Shown one piece after another: positions 25,656 through 34,264 of a DNA stretch of 64,000 nucleotides. The DNA comes from Neptuniibacter sp. CAU 1671 (GTDB taxonomy: Bacteria; Pseudomonadota; Gammaproteobacteria; Pseudomonadales; Balneatricaceae), in the NCBI RefSeq assembly GCF_029222905.1, contig NZ_JARHUE010000001.1, positions 620,001-684,000 on the forward strand, given 5' to 3'. The translations under genes were made by a program, and so were the position numbers. The notes beneath the pieces are model-generated. The model was given only the letters and a program-made list of their open reading frames with translations, had not been told where the DNA came from and searched no databases. The first letter of the stretch is position 1; each line of letters opens with the position of its first letter.

Positions 25656-26480
25656 TTACTGCCGGCTGAGCCGCAGGTTATCAATATCATCCATCTCCGA
25701 GCTGCGGAAAGGATTGATATCCAGCCCGCCACGGCGCACATAACGCGCGTAGACACTGAGGTTTTCCGGCTGACACTGCTGCCAGATATCCATAAAGATG
25801 TTTTCGACACACTGCTCATGGAAATCGCCATGCTCCCGGTAGGAGATGATGTACTTCAGCAACCCTTCCCGGTCGATATCCTTGCCTTTGTAACTGATAC
25901 CGATGGTGGCCCAGTCCGGCTGGCCGGTCACGGGACAATTGGATTTAAGCAGGTGACTGTAGAGCACCTCTTCAACCTCATCCTCACCGGTGGTCAACAA
26001 GGCGGGCGTTGGTTGATAGTGTTCTATCTCGACATCCTGATTATCGATACAAAAACCGGTGAACTGGCCAAAGGCAGGCGCCTGATCCGGATGATAAAGC
26101 CGCACCGTCACCTCGCCCTCAGCCGCAACCGACAGATCGTTGGTCAGCTGTTTGACCACCTGCTGCTGGCTGTCAAAGCGGGTCAGATTGTAAGAGTTCA
26201 GGTAGAGCTTTAAGGATTTGGATTCAATGATGTTCACTGAATCCGCGGACACCTTGATCTCTGCCAGCCGCACTTCAGGTTTACCCCGGGGGTTGAGCCA
26301 GGAGAGTTCATAGGCATTCCAGATATCCACCCCTCTGAACGGTAATGAACTGCGATCAATGCCTTTTTCCGCCCAGTTAATATGCCGCGGAATCGGATGC
26401 AGCAGGTCAGGCGAATACTGGTTGATATAGTCCGTCTGCTGCCCTAAAGGCGAGCTGTGCAGGGGGTTGGATGGTTTCAT
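25656..26480 (-). CDS. queF: NADPH-dependent 7-cyano-7-deazaguanine reductase, long form
   Basis: Reduces preQ0 to preQ1 for queuosine in tRNA. The 274 residues match the bimodular (E. coli YqcD) form. The QueF motif ESKSLKLYLNS is at 86-96, and the catalytic pair is Cys182 in LLKSNCPVTGQPDWA with Asp189. The end of the permease gene overlaps its ATG by one base, so it is the third gene of the ABC-exporter/queF/nitroreductase/thioesterase unit. Confidence 0.96.
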   Translation of the reverse strand: MKPSNPLHSSPLGQQTDYINQYSPDLLHPIPRHINWAEKGIDRSSLPFRGVDIWNAYELSWLNPRGKPEVRLAEIKVSADSVNIIESKSLKLYLNSYNLTRFDSQQQVVKQLTNDLSVAAEGEVTVRLYHPDQAPAFGQFTGFCIDNQDVEIEHYQPTPALLTTGEDEVEEVLYSHLLKSNCPVTGQPDWATIGISYKGKDIDREGLLKYIISYREHGDFHEQCVENIFMDIWQQCQPENLSVYARYVRRGGLDINPFRSSEMDDIDNLRLSRQ

Positions 26481-27289
26481 CAGTTACGAATTCCTTTGCC
26501 GGTATTCAGCAAATGCAGTGAGTAGGTAAAGAGGCCCCCAATAAATAGCAAAATCATGCCAAAAGCAAATCCGACATGAATATCGCTGACACCCAGAATG
26601 CCATAGCGGAAGCTGTTTACCATATACAGAATCGGATTGAGCTGAGAGACCCCCTGCCAAAACTCGGGCAGCAGGTTGATCGAATAGAATACACCGCCCA
26701 GATACGTCAGGGGTGTCAGCACAAAGGTCGGGATGATTGAAATATCATCAAAGGTGGTGGCGTAAACCGCATTGATAAAACCACCCAGCGAAAACAGCAC
26801 CGCGGTCATCAGCACAATACCCACCGTTACCCCCAGATGGTGAATCTGCAGATCGGTAAAAAACAGCGACAACAGGGTCACAATTAAACCGACTGCCAAT
26901 CCGCGGCAGACGCCTCCAATCACATAACCACTCAGGATCACCCAGTTAGGTACCGGTGCCACCAGCAACTCTTCGATGCTGTGCTGAAACTTGGTACCAA
27001 AAAAGGAGGACACCACGTTGCCATAAGAGTTGGTGATCACCGACATCATGATCAAACCGGGTACGATGTACTCCATGTAGCCAAAGCCACCCATATCCCC
27101 GATCCGACTGCCAATCAGGTTGCCGAAAATAATGAAATACAGGGTCATGGTAATGGCAGGTGGCAGCAGAGTCTGGGCCCAGATCCGTGTAAAGCGCCGG
27201 ATCTCCTTCACCACAATCGTCGTGAAGGCGGTCCAGAGCAGCTGGCGATAACGGGCTGAACTAAAGTCTTCAGGTGTGCTTGAATTCAT
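26480..27289 (-). CDS. yadH: ABC-2-type exporter permease (YadH-like)
   Basis: A 269-residue protein with six predicted TM helices and the ABC-2 pattern: EIRRFTRIWAQTLLPPAITM at the N-terminus, EYIVPGLIMMSVITNSYGNV, and the conserved ISIIPTFVLTPLTYLGGVFY followed by LNPILYMVNSFRYG. These are hallmarks of the YadH/NodJ branch. Overlaps the ATPase gene by four bases. The substrate is unknown. Confidence 0.9.
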   Translation of the reverse strand: MNSSTPEDFSSARYRQLLWTAFTTIVVKEIRRFTRIWAQTLLPPAITMTLYFIIFGNLIGSRIGDMGGFGYMEYIVPGLIMMSVITNSYGNVVSSFFGTKFQHSIEELLVAPVPNWVILSGYVIGGVCRGLAVGLIVTLLSLFFTDLQIHHLGVTVGIVLMTAVLFSLGGFINAVYATTFDDISIIPTFVLTPLTYLGGVFYSINLLPEFWQGVSQLNPILYMVNSFRYGILGVSDIHVGFAFGMILLFIGGLFTYSLHLLNTGKGIRN

Positions 27290-28227
27290 ACCAGACTCAC
27301 TTTTTCTTTAGGCAGGTTTTTATCGACCAGTGACACAAACAGCTCTTCCAGCCGGTTGGCTTTATTACGCATACTGCTGACCACAATCCCCTGCTCCGAG
27401 AGCTGGGCAAACAAGGGGTTAATACCCTGAGATTTTTCAATATCAACCTCCAGCGTGTGTTCATCCACCCATTTCAGGGCGTACTTTTCCACCACCGGTA
27501 ACGCATGGATATCCTGCTCCAGATCGAGAATAAAGGTCTCGGTATTCAGTTTGGCCAGCAGGGACTTCATCGAACTGTTCTGAATGATCTGGCCATGATC
27601 AATGATCGCGATGTTACGACAGAGACTTTCAGCCTCTTCAAGGTAATGGGTGGTCAGAATGATGGTGGTGCCCGCCGCGTTGATCTCCTTGAGAAACTCC
27701 CACATGGAACGGCGCAGCTCAATATCCACCCCGGCGGTGGGTTCATCCAGAATAAGCAGACGCGGTTCATGCACCAGCGCCCGGGCAATCATCAAGCGGC
27801 GTTTCATACCCCCGGAAAGCATCCGCGCACGCTCAAACCGTTTCTCCCAGAGACCTAACTTACGCAGGTAGTGTTCTGCTCTTTCTGCGGCCTGTTTTTT
27901 CGGAATGCCATAAAACCCGGCTTGAGTGACCACAATATCAATCACCCGCTCAAACGGGTTGAAGTTAAACTCCTGCGGCACCACCCCCAGACAGAGTTTT
28001 GCCCGGGTTACCGCCACATCGATATCATGACCAAACACGGTGACACGGCCGCGGGTTTTATTCACCAGTGACGAGACAATGCCCAGCGTTGTGGATTTGC
28101 CTGCCCCGTTGGGTCCCAGCAGAGCAAAAAAATCACCCTGTTTAACTTCAAGAGAAATCCCTTTCAGGGCTTCAAATTGATTGTCATAGATCTTGTGCAG
28201 ATCTTCGATCAGTAAGGCTGCGGTCAT
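27286..28227 (-). CDS. yadG: ABC-2-type exporter ATPase (YadG-like)
   Basis: A 313-residue ATP-binding subunit: Walker A LLGPNGAGKSTTLG, Q-loop near VVPQEFNFNP, signature MLSGGMKRRLMIARAL, Walker B LLILDEPTAGVD, H-loop ILTTHYLEEAE. The C-terminal 90 residues extend beyond the core, as in YadG. First gene of the unit running to the thioesterase at 24624. Partner permease directly downstream with ATGA overlap. Confidence 0.93.
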   Translation of the reverse strand: MTAALLIEDLHKIYDNQFEALKGISLEVKQGDFFALLGPNGAGKSTTLGIVSSLVNKTRGRVTVFGHDIDVAVTRAKLCLGVVPQEFNFNPFERVIDIVVTQAGFYGIPKKQAAERAEHYLRKLGLWEKRFERARMLSGGMKRRLMIARALVHEPRLLILDEPTAGVDIELRRSMWEFLKEINAAGTTIILTTHYLEEAESLCRNIAIIDHGQIIQNSSMKSLLAKLNTETFILDLEQDIHALPVVEKYALKWVDEHTLEVDIEKSQGINPLFAQLSEQGIVVSSMRNKANRLEELFVSLVDKNLPKEKVSLV

Positions 28228-28387
28228 CCGTCACATCCGGTCGGCTGAGTGTAGGGCTGTAAGGTGAGGCCTGACAGGCCAGATTTCAAGTTCAGGTCGT
28301 GCAACAGAGTGTTACGCACAGGACAGCCGAGCAGCTAAGCGTTAAAATGCCGCCCAGAATCGACTGTTGAAATCAAAGGATCCCAGC

Positions 28388-28780
28388 ATGCAACAAGCCT
28401 ATCAGGACTTTCATCTGAATCTGCTGAAACTGGCCTATAACAACCTGTCGCGACATGCGCCCTTTGATGACCCGCAAGACAGCACAGCGGCAGAACTGCT
28501 GGAGCAGTGGCAGCAACTGATCGACAGCTTTGCACAGCAGTTTGACCTTGGGCTTGGACAGACACTGCTGGAACGGATCGCCATCACCTACACTGACCTG
28601 ATGCCTCTGGTACCCCGGGACCTGTTCTGGTTTTTTGGTGGTAGCTGTCTGCACTTTATGCCGGATGATGAGATTGAGCGCTATCAGCAACTGGATGAAC
28701 TGCGTTTCGAAGCCGAAGAACAGAACGATACGACGTTCAACTATGAACAGGCGCGCGCCCGCATTCTCGGCCTGCACTGA
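28388..28780 (+). CDS. Small conserved gammaproteobacterial protein (PA2817-like)
   Basis: A 130-residue soluble, acidic, helical protein starting MQQAYQDFHLNLLKLAY. The ATG at 28388 is preceded by AAGGA seven bases away. Distinct features are WQQLIDSFAQQF, VPRDLFWFFGGSCLHFMPDDEI and a C-terminal ARARILGLH. From memory this resembles the PA2817 family of pseudomonads and marine relatives, which has no known function. Its stop abuts the convergent GGDEF-EAL gene. Confidence 0.65.
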   Translation: MQQAYQDFHLNLLKLAYNNLSRHAPFDDPQDSTAAELLEQWQQLIDSFAQQFDLGLGQTLLERIAITYTDLMPLVPRDLFWFFGGSCLHFMPDDEIERYQQLDELRFEAEEQNDTTFNYEQARARILGLH

Positions 28781-31624
28781 TCATTTTTTCAGTTGCAGGC
28801 TCTGGCGCATCTGCTGACGCACATAATCCGGCAGCTCGTCTGGACTCAGTGGTTTACTGTAGTAATACCCCTGAATCAGGTAACAGCCGTGGTTGATCAG
28901 ATAGGTAAGCTGACGCGGCGTTTCAACACCTTCAGCAATACACTCCATACCCAGACCCTGAGCAAGACCGATGATCGCTTTGATAATGGTTTCACCCTCG
29001 CCGCGATCCCCAATATCATTGATAAAGCTTTTATCTATTTTCAGGGTATTCAAAGGTAATTTTTTCAAATAACTCAAGGAAGAATAACCGGTACCAAAAT
29101 CATCCATTGACAGACGAATACCCATCTCCCTGAGCTGACGCAACTTTGGCAGCGTCACTTCGGGCTGGCGCAGCAGGAAGTTCTCAGTCACCTCCAGGTC
29201 CAGCAACTCAGGTGCCAGCCCGGTGTCATTCAATACCTGCTCTACGCTCTCCAGCAGGGAAGCATGCAAGATCTGCTGACCCGCCAGATTTACACCCACC
29301 TGGAAATGCATACCCTGCTGATTCCAGTCCTGCGTTCTGCGACAGGCTTCCTGCAACACCCAATGGCCAATATCCACAATCAGACCGCTCTCTTCCGCCA
29401 GCGGGATAAATTTATCCGGCGGAATCATGCCATGCACCGGGTGCTGCCAACGCAACAGGGCTTCAACCCCGATCACCTGACCATTGCGGGCATCCACCTG
29501 TGGCTGATAGACAAGCCTGAACTCATTGCGCTCCAGAGCCTTCCGCAGATCATTGGTGAGGGAAAAACGCTCATAGCGCGCGTTGCTTTTTGCCCCTTCA
29601 AAGAAGCAATACTGATTTTTACCGCGATCCTTGGCCTCAAACATCGCCACATCGGCATGTTTCACCAGATTAATCCGGTCAGTCCCGTGGTCAGGATAGA
29701 CCGCGATACCGATACTGAGACTGGAGAAGATCTCATAACCGGAGATCGAAAACGGATGACGAAACGCTTCCAAAATGGCATCGGCCACCACTGCTATCTG
29801 ATCAAAGTCTTCACAGCTGCTCAAAATCACCGAAAACTCATCACCGCCCTGCCGGGCCAGCATCCCTTTTCCATCTACCACATTAGCGATGCGTTTCGCC
29901 GCCAGTTGAAGCAGTTCATCACCGACAGGGTGTCCCAGAGAATCGTTAACATCCTTAAAACCATCAAAATCACAGAACAGGATACCTACCCGCTGCGCGG
30001 TTGGGCTGCCGGGTTGCTGTAAGCGCAATATCTGCTCAAGACTGGCGTTAAACATCACCTGATTTGGCAGCTTGGTCAGAACATCGTGATTCGCCAGCCA
30101 GGACACCTGCTGCTCTGCCTGTGTCCGTTCTGTGATATCCATGCCGATCGAAAGAATCACCGCCTCGGAATTGGACAGCTCGAGCTTGCTGTGCAGCCAT
30201 GAGATGTGCACCTGATGCCCGTCGCCGTCCAGCAGGGAGGACTCCAGCTGGAGTTTGCTTTTTTGTCCGGATAACACCAGTTTCATAGCCTGCAGATGTT
30301 TCTCATGACCATCAGCCTGATGCGCCAGTTGCAGAAAACTGAGATCCAGAGGGGCATCAGCCAGACGGAACAGCTGTCGGCCATAACGGTTGATGCTGAC
30401 CACCCGCCCTTCAGCACTCATGGTCAGAATCAGGGTTTCTGCGGTATCCATCAGGCGCGTCACGAAGTCGCGCTCGGCCTTTAGCTGTTCAGAACGTTGC
30501 TGCAAATTTTGCGCACGTTGCACCAAGGAGGCTTCCAGGTGTTCCAGCTGGACAGTCAGGTCACCCGTGGAGTCCTGTAACAGATCCAGTTCATCGCTGT
30601 AAAATTTGGATTCTCTGAATTGATTCAGGCCAAGCCTTACTTCGCGGTAACTACTACTGGCCAATAACGGAAGTAACTGGGCAATTCGACTCAGCGTGCG
30701 CAGTGGACGACGTAACACCAATAACTGCACCAGGCCGGCAAAAAACAACCCGAAACCCGCAATCATCAGATGATTAAACAGATCCGAACGCACTTTTGCA
30801 TGCAGTTCAGTGCGGTCATACAGGAGAATCCAGTAAGCTTTTTGGGTAACTCCCGCCACCCGCTTCAGTACGACCTGATAAGCACGAGTATCGGTTTGTA
30901 CCGCAAATACGCCACCCTCATCAGCAACAGTCTGTTCACCCAGCAAACGATTGATCACATCCAGGTTATCATCTCGCTTCGTCAGGTATTGCAGCTCAAA
31001 CTGTTTGTTACCGTCGCCTACCATCGCCAGACCAATATCACGGCCATATTGTGTTTTAAATTCCAGCACAATATCCCTTAGCTCACGACTGACAACCAAT
31101 ACACCGGTCGTTTGTCCACCGAATAACACCGGCATTGCAACTGAACGCACACAGGTCTTGCCACAGTGTAACTGGCGCTGAGGAGTTTCAGTGGTCAGGA
31201 CTTCATTAATCAGTTTTGAGGATAAAGCGGAGAGGTTGCCCTGCCGTTCAAGCAGTCGCTGACGGTTGTCGTAAAGAAACGCACCATCCAGCGCACCGGA
31301 GATCATCATATCCGGCAAATATTCCCGTATTGCTCTGACATAGTCATCTGCATCGGGTTGCTGATTCGTGACCATTGCCAGTAGCGGAATAACCTCACCC
31401 ACCTCCAGCAAACGATCAAAGGAATTCTGAATCAGCCCATCCAGTGTTGCGCTATCACGCTGAATTGAAAAATCCTGCACTTCCTCCAGGTTCTGGAGCT
31501 GTTGCTGATAGGCATAAATCGCATAAATAATCTGGGTGCTCAGCAATACCAGTGCCAGGTACCAGATAACCTTCCACTTAAGACTTAAAAACCGCTTGGT
31601 AGTCGCAGTATCAGACATCATCAA
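28781..31624 (-). CDS. Membrane GGDEF-EAL protein with periplasmic Cache-like sensor and PAS
   Basis: A 947-residue protein: TM near 16-36, a periplasmic double-Cache-like sensor region to about 285 (with a C-x3-C pair, HCGKTC), TM near 287-310, a linker helix, PAS (about 390-505), GGDEF (RQGGDEF near 590) and EAL (VEALLRW near 725; MDDFGTGYSS). Both catalytic motifs look intact, so it could make or degrade c-di-GMP. It is the last gene of a three-gene unit after a periplasmic binding-like protein and an outer-membrane barrel, overlapping the barrel gene by four bases. A link between periplasmic ligand and c-di-GMP is suggested but not shown. Confidence 0.92.
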   Translation of the reverse strand: MMMSDTATTKRFLSLKWKVIWYLALVLLSTQIIYAIYAYQQQLQNLEEVQDFSIQRDSATLDGLIQNSFDRLLEVGEVIPLLAMVTNQQPDADDYVRAIREYLPDMMISGALDGAFLYDNRQRLLERQGNLSALSSKLINEVLTTETPQRQLHCGKTCVRSVAMPVLFGGQTTGVLVVSRELRDIVLEFKTQYGRDIGLAMVGDGNKQFELQYLTKRDDNLDVINRLLGEQTVADEGGVFAVQTDTRAYQVVLKRVAGVTQKAYWILLYDRTELHAKVRSDLFNHLMIAGFGLFFAGLVQLLVLRRPLRTLSRIAQLLPLLASSSYREVRLGLNQFRESKFYSDELDLLQDSTGDLTVQLEHLEASLVQRAQNLQQRSEQLKAERDFVTRLMDTAETLILTMSAEGRVVSINRYGRQLFRLADAPLDLSFLQLAHQADGHEKHLQAMKLVLSGQKSKLQLESSLLDGDGHQVHISWLHSKLELSNSEAVILSIGMDITERTQAEQQVSWLANHDVLTKLPNQVMFNASLEQILRLQQPGSPTAQRVGILFCDFDGFKDVNDSLGHPVGDELLQLAAKRIANVVDGKGMLARQGGDEFSVILSSCEDFDQIAVVADAILEAFRHPFSISGYEIFSSLSIGIAVYPDHGTDRINLVKHADVAMFEAKDRGKNQYCFFEGAKSNARYERFSLTNDLRKALERNEFRLVYQPQVDARNGQVIGVEALLRWQHPVHGMIPPDKFIPLAEESGLIVDIGHWVLQEACRRTQDWNQQGMHFQVGVNLAGQQILHASLLESVEQVLNDTGLAPELLDLEVTENFLLRQPEVTLPKLRQLREMGIRLSMDDFGTGYSSLSYLKKLPLNTLKIDKSFINDIGDRGEGETIIKAIIGLAQGLGMECIAEGVETPRQLTYLINHGCYLIQGYYYSKPLSPDELPDYVRQQMRQSLQLKK

Positions 31625-32817
31625 AACCGGTAGGTCGCTTGCAGAATGAAAAGGTGCCAGTCAGGTTCAACAGCGGAACGGTCCGGGTTCTCAAGCGGAG
31701 AAAGTGCAGAAGTACCTTTCAATTTATGGATTTCAGCTCTGAGCAACCAATCCTGACGCGGGGTCCAGCCGATACCCAGTGTCCAGTCCCGATGGTAAAA
31801 GCGATCTGGCTCAGCGCCGGATAAGGCCGCCGCCGTTTTACCGTTACGGTCATGCTTGTTGGAATAACTCAGCTCACGGCGCAGAAAGGTGGACACTGTG
31901 GGCGAGAGTCGATACTCCAACTGACCATAGATCGCATCACCCTGATTGGGTTTTCGGTCCGCATAAACGCCACCAAAACCGCTCAGTTCAGATTCCATGA
32001 ACAGATACTCACTGGTGAAGGTCCACCGATTCCAGCTGTACTGATACGACAACAAAAGCTGATCAACAGTGATCTCGCCATCCGCCGGGAAAATATCAGC
32101 GCCGCCTACCGCATCATACCGAATTTTGGCATGTACCAGCGTCAGACCATACTGCAGCGACTGATCGAAACTTCGATACATCACCCGCCAGAAGGTAGCC
32201 GGACTGTCATCAAGCCGGCCCGGGGCGTTAAAACCCATCAGCCCCTGTTCCAGCTCGGTATCTACGATCAGAAAACCGGCCAGCAATTCAGAGTCAATCG
32301 ACCCTTTCTCCATGCCATAGCTGCCATAAAGCATCACACCATCCGAGGAAAGCAAAATATTACGGGTGTTTTCCAGATAGATGGAGGTGGGCAAAACCGC
32401 TGAAGGACGCGTAAACGCCACATCGCGGGTCTCGTTATAAAGTCCATACGGGTTTTTCACACGACCCGCACGGACGCCGAAATAGCCACTGGTCAGATCG
32501 GAAAAACGGTAATCGGCCTGGGCAAAATCAACCCGGATATTGCCATCGTTCACTTTGCCCATCCGCCGGGACATTAACTGCGCAGACAGAAGCCAGTTTT
32601 GTGCGGGACGCCAGCTGCCATTCAGACCCAACTCTCTGAAATCGAAACTACCATCTTCACTGTCACCACTGACATTGTTGTGGTCACTCAGAAAATATCC
32701 CTGGGTGATAAAACCATTGATCGAAAAATGATCATGAGCCGCAGCATGACCAGACAACCCTAAAGGCCCGAGTACCACCAGGCACAGCCAGTTAGTCCAC
32801 GTGCAAAACTTTAACAT
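31621..32817 (-). CDS. Predicted outer-membrane porin-like beta-barrel
   Basis: A 398-residue protein with a signal peptide (LCLVVLGPLGLSGHAAA), followed by alternating strands typical of porins and ending in Phe (FILQATYRF). Visible strand pairs include INGFITQGYFLSDHNN, FDFRELGLNGSWRP, WLLSAQLMSRRMG and YFGVRAGRVKNPYGLYNETR. It is gene two of the unit; its start lies 26 bases inside the end of the upstream gene and its stop overlaps the GGDEF-EAL gene. No specific channel family is recognised. Confidence 0.8.
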   Translation of the reverse strand: MLKFCTWTNWLCLVVLGPLGLSGHAAAHDHFSINGFITQGYFLSDHNNVSGDSEDGSFDFRELGLNGSWRPAQNWLLSAQLMSRRMGKVNDGNIRVDFAQADYRFSDLTSGYFGVRAGRVKNPYGLYNETRDVAFTRPSAVLPTSIYLENTRNILLSSDGVMLYGSYGMEKGSIDSELLAGFLIVDTELEQGLMGFNAPGRLDDSPATFWRVMYRSFDQSLQYGLTLVHAKIRYDAVGGADIFPADGEITVDQLLLSYQYSWNRWTFTSEYLFMESELSGFGGVYADRKPNQGDAIYGQLEYRLSPTVSTFLRRELSYSNKHDRNGKTAAALSGAEPDRFYHRDWTLGIGWTPRQDWLLRAEIHKLKGTSALSPLENPDRSAVEPDWHLFILQATYRF

Positions 32818-33211
32818 CCTGCTCCCCCTTGGTGTTTTCTACGATATAGCCGATTGCACCCGGCACAGAACTGACTTTTTGCAGCATTTCCTGTGGTGAG
32901 GACACGATAACAGGTGCCTGACCGGCACCTGAAAACACCAGACGATCCCAAATATTTTTGAGTTGATAAGGAAAGATACCCAACTCTTGTTTGATAAAAC
33001 TGTCGTTGGCGGGATATTGATCGGGAAGAACAAATACCCGTATTTCCTGACCGTCAGGCCAGGAACGAAGACGCATGGAGAAAATGGATAAAAGAGTGTA
33101 ACGACTGACTGATGATTCAATATTGACGTTGGCATTCACAATGATGCCAGCCAGCCCGGACTCCGGTCGGCACAAAAATAGAAACATCAATAAAATCAGG
33201 ACTTTTTTCAT
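32792..33211 (-). CDS. Small PstS-like periplasmic substrate-binding-family protein
   Basis: A 139-residue protein. Start MKKVLILLMFLFLC begins a signal peptide; an ATG at 33226 is possible but would add MIVTG before it. The mature part resembles one lobe of PstS-like proteins: RVFVLPDQYPANDSFIKQEL, a WDRLVFSG motif and the closing SVPGAIGYIVENTKGE, a pattern widespread in phosphate-binding-like proteins. At this size it is only about half a classical binding protein and no ABC permease is nearby, so a sensory or adaptor role for the barrel/GGDEF-EAL pair is more likely than uptake. Confidence 0.72.
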   Translation of the reverse strand: MKKVLILLMFLFLCRPESGLAGIIVNANVNIESSVSRYTLLSIFSMRLRSWPDGQEIRVFVLPDQYPANDSFIKQELGIFPYQLKNIWDRLVFSGAGQAPVIVSSPQEMLQKVSSVPGAIGYIVENTKGEQDVKVLHVD

Positions 33212-33311
33212 GCCTGTCACAATCATCCTTGTCAGGCTACAGCGTAGACAATAAATGACTTTAATTTCAAGCGGGCAAGAGTCTTAATTATGAAGAAAAG
33301 AGTCTTAGAGA

Positions 33312-33387
33312 TGGCGTCCCATAGGGGGTTCGAACCCCTGTTACCGCCGTGAAAGGGCGGTGTCCTAGGCCACTAGACGAATGGGAC
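33312..33387 (-). tRNA. tRNA-Glu(UUC), copy 4 in transcription order
   Basis: 76 nt with encoded CCA; acceptor GTCCCAT/ATGGGAC, anticodon loop CTTTCAC (anticodon TTC), T-loop GGTTCGAACC. Last gene of the second tRNA unit. Confidence 0.96.
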
Positions 33388-33398
33388 ACATAAAAAAC

Positions 33399-33473
33399 TG
33401 GAGCGGGAAACGAGGTTCGAACTCGCGACCCCAACCTTGGCAAGGTTGTGCTCTACCACTGAGCTATTCCCGC
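33399..33473 (-). tRNA. tRNA-Gly(GCC), copy 3
   Basis: 75 nt with encoded CCA; acceptor GCGGGAA/TTCCCGC, anticodon loop TTGCCAA (anticodon GCC), T-loop GTTCGAAC. Identical to the other two Gly copies. Confidence 0.96.
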
Positions 33474-33479
33474 TTTAGG

Positions 33480-33555
33480 TGGCGTCCCATAGGGGGTTCG
33501 AACCCCTGTTACCGCCGTGAAAGGGCGGTGTCCTAGGCCACTAGACGAATGGGAC
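33480..33555 (-). tRNA. tRNA-Glu(UUC), copy 3
   Basis: 76 nt, identical by eye to the other Glu copies; anticodon TTC; encoded CCA. Separated from the next Gly gene by only six bases. Confidence 0.96.
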
Positions 33556-33580
33556 ACACGATCTCTGACATCCTGTCAGA

Positions 33581-33655
33581 TGGAGCGGGAAACGAGGTTC
33601 GAACTCGCGACCCCAACCTTGGCAAGGTTGTGCTCTACCACTGAGCTATTCCCGC
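33581..33655 (-). tRNA. tRNA-Gly(GCC), copy 2
   Basis: 75 nt, anticodon GCC, encoded CCA; identical to the other Gly copies. Five bases from the preceding Glu gene. Confidence 0.96.
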
Positions 33656-33660
33656 TTTAA

Positions 33661-33736
33661 TGGCGTCCCATAGGGGGTTCGAACCCCTGTTACCGCCGTG
33701 AAAGGGCGGTGTCCTAGGCCACTAGACGAATGGGAC
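33661..33736 (-). tRNA. tRNA-Glu(UUC), copy 2, first of the five-gene unit
   Basis: 76 nt, anticodon TTC, encoded CCA. It lies 40 bases downstream of the promoter -10 at 33782-33777. Confidence 0.96.
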
Positions 33737-33776
33737 GCAACACTTCCAGACAAGCTATGCTTGCGAGGAGGCGCGT

Positions 33777-33805
33777 ATATTAAATAACAGTTTCGGGAGG
33801 GTCAA
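33777..33805 (-). promoter_or_regulatory. Promoter of the five-gene tRNA unit with GC-rich discriminator
   Basis: TTGACC (33805-33800), 17-base spacer, TAATAT (33782-33777), followed by ACGCGCCTCC. The GC-rich discriminator is typical of stable-RNA promoters under ppGpp control. Confidence 0.78.
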
Positions 33806-33865
33806 GCCTGAGATCAGGAAAAAAGCGAAAGTTTTATAGTCGTCCGATTAGCAATGTCTTAGCAT

Positions 33866-33913
33866 CAGAAAAACAGGCACACAGCCGTTTCTTCAACACC
33901 CGGCTTACGGCTG
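33866..33913 (-). terminator. Weak candidate terminator after the first Glu-Gly tRNA pair
   Basis: On the minus strand CAGCCGT and ACGGCTG (33913-33907 with 33888-33882) form a 7-bp stem with an 18-base loop; a TTTTT run follows six bases later. It would separate the first two-gene unit from the five-gene unit. The rest of the 221-base gap holds only the promoter above. Confidence 0.3.
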
Positions 33914-33957
33914 AAATCATTGTAAAAAAGGACAGTGAAGATAAAAAAGACAGGAGA

Positions 33958-34032
33958 TGGAGCGGGAAACGAGGTTCGAACTCGCGACCCCAACCTTGGC
34001 AAGGTTGTGCTCTACCACTGAGCTATTCCCGC
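33958..34032 (-). tRNA. tRNA-Gly(GCC), copy 1
   Basis: 75 nt, anticodon GCC, encoded CCA; same sequence as the downstream Gly copies. Six bases after tRNA-Glu copy 1. Confidence 0.96.
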
Positions 34033-34038
34033 TTGAGA

Positions 34039-34114
34039 TGGCGTCCCATAGGGGGTTCGAACCCCTGTTACCGCCGTGAAAGGGCGGTGTCCTAGGCCAC
34101 TAGACGAATGGGAC
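34039..34114 (-). tRNA. tRNA-Glu(UUC), copy 1
   Basis: 76 nt, anticodon TTC, encoded CCA. First gene of the two-gene unit, 36 bases after its promoter -10. Confidence 0.96.
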
Positions 34115-34150
34115 GCAGCCGCTGTCAGAACAGGTCTGAAAGCGGAGCCA

Positions 34151-34179
34151 ATGGTATTGAGCCGTTGATTTCAGGTCAA
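34151..34179 (-). promoter_or_regulatory. Promoter of the first Glu-Gly tRNA pair
   Basis: TTGACC (34179-34174), 17-base spacer, TACCAT (34156-34151), then TGGCTCCGC. Same -35 and spacer length as the promoter at 33777-33805. Confidence 0.65.
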
Positions 34180-34264
34180 GCACTTTTTTACAGTTTTATG
34201 TATAAAATCAATACCTTTTTGGTTACTGTACAAATCATGATCCGGACAGATTAAGGCCCGTAAA

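Noticed and set aside
33268-33311. Two AAGACTCTT direct repeats after the last tRNA, considered as a terminator or operator
   Set aside because: They pair only with a mismatch and have no T-run; no known regulator motif.
33312-34114. Repeat array resembling CRISPR or a tandem repeat
   Set aside because: The repeated units are full tRNA-Glu and tRNA-Gly genes with correct anticodon loops and CCA ends.
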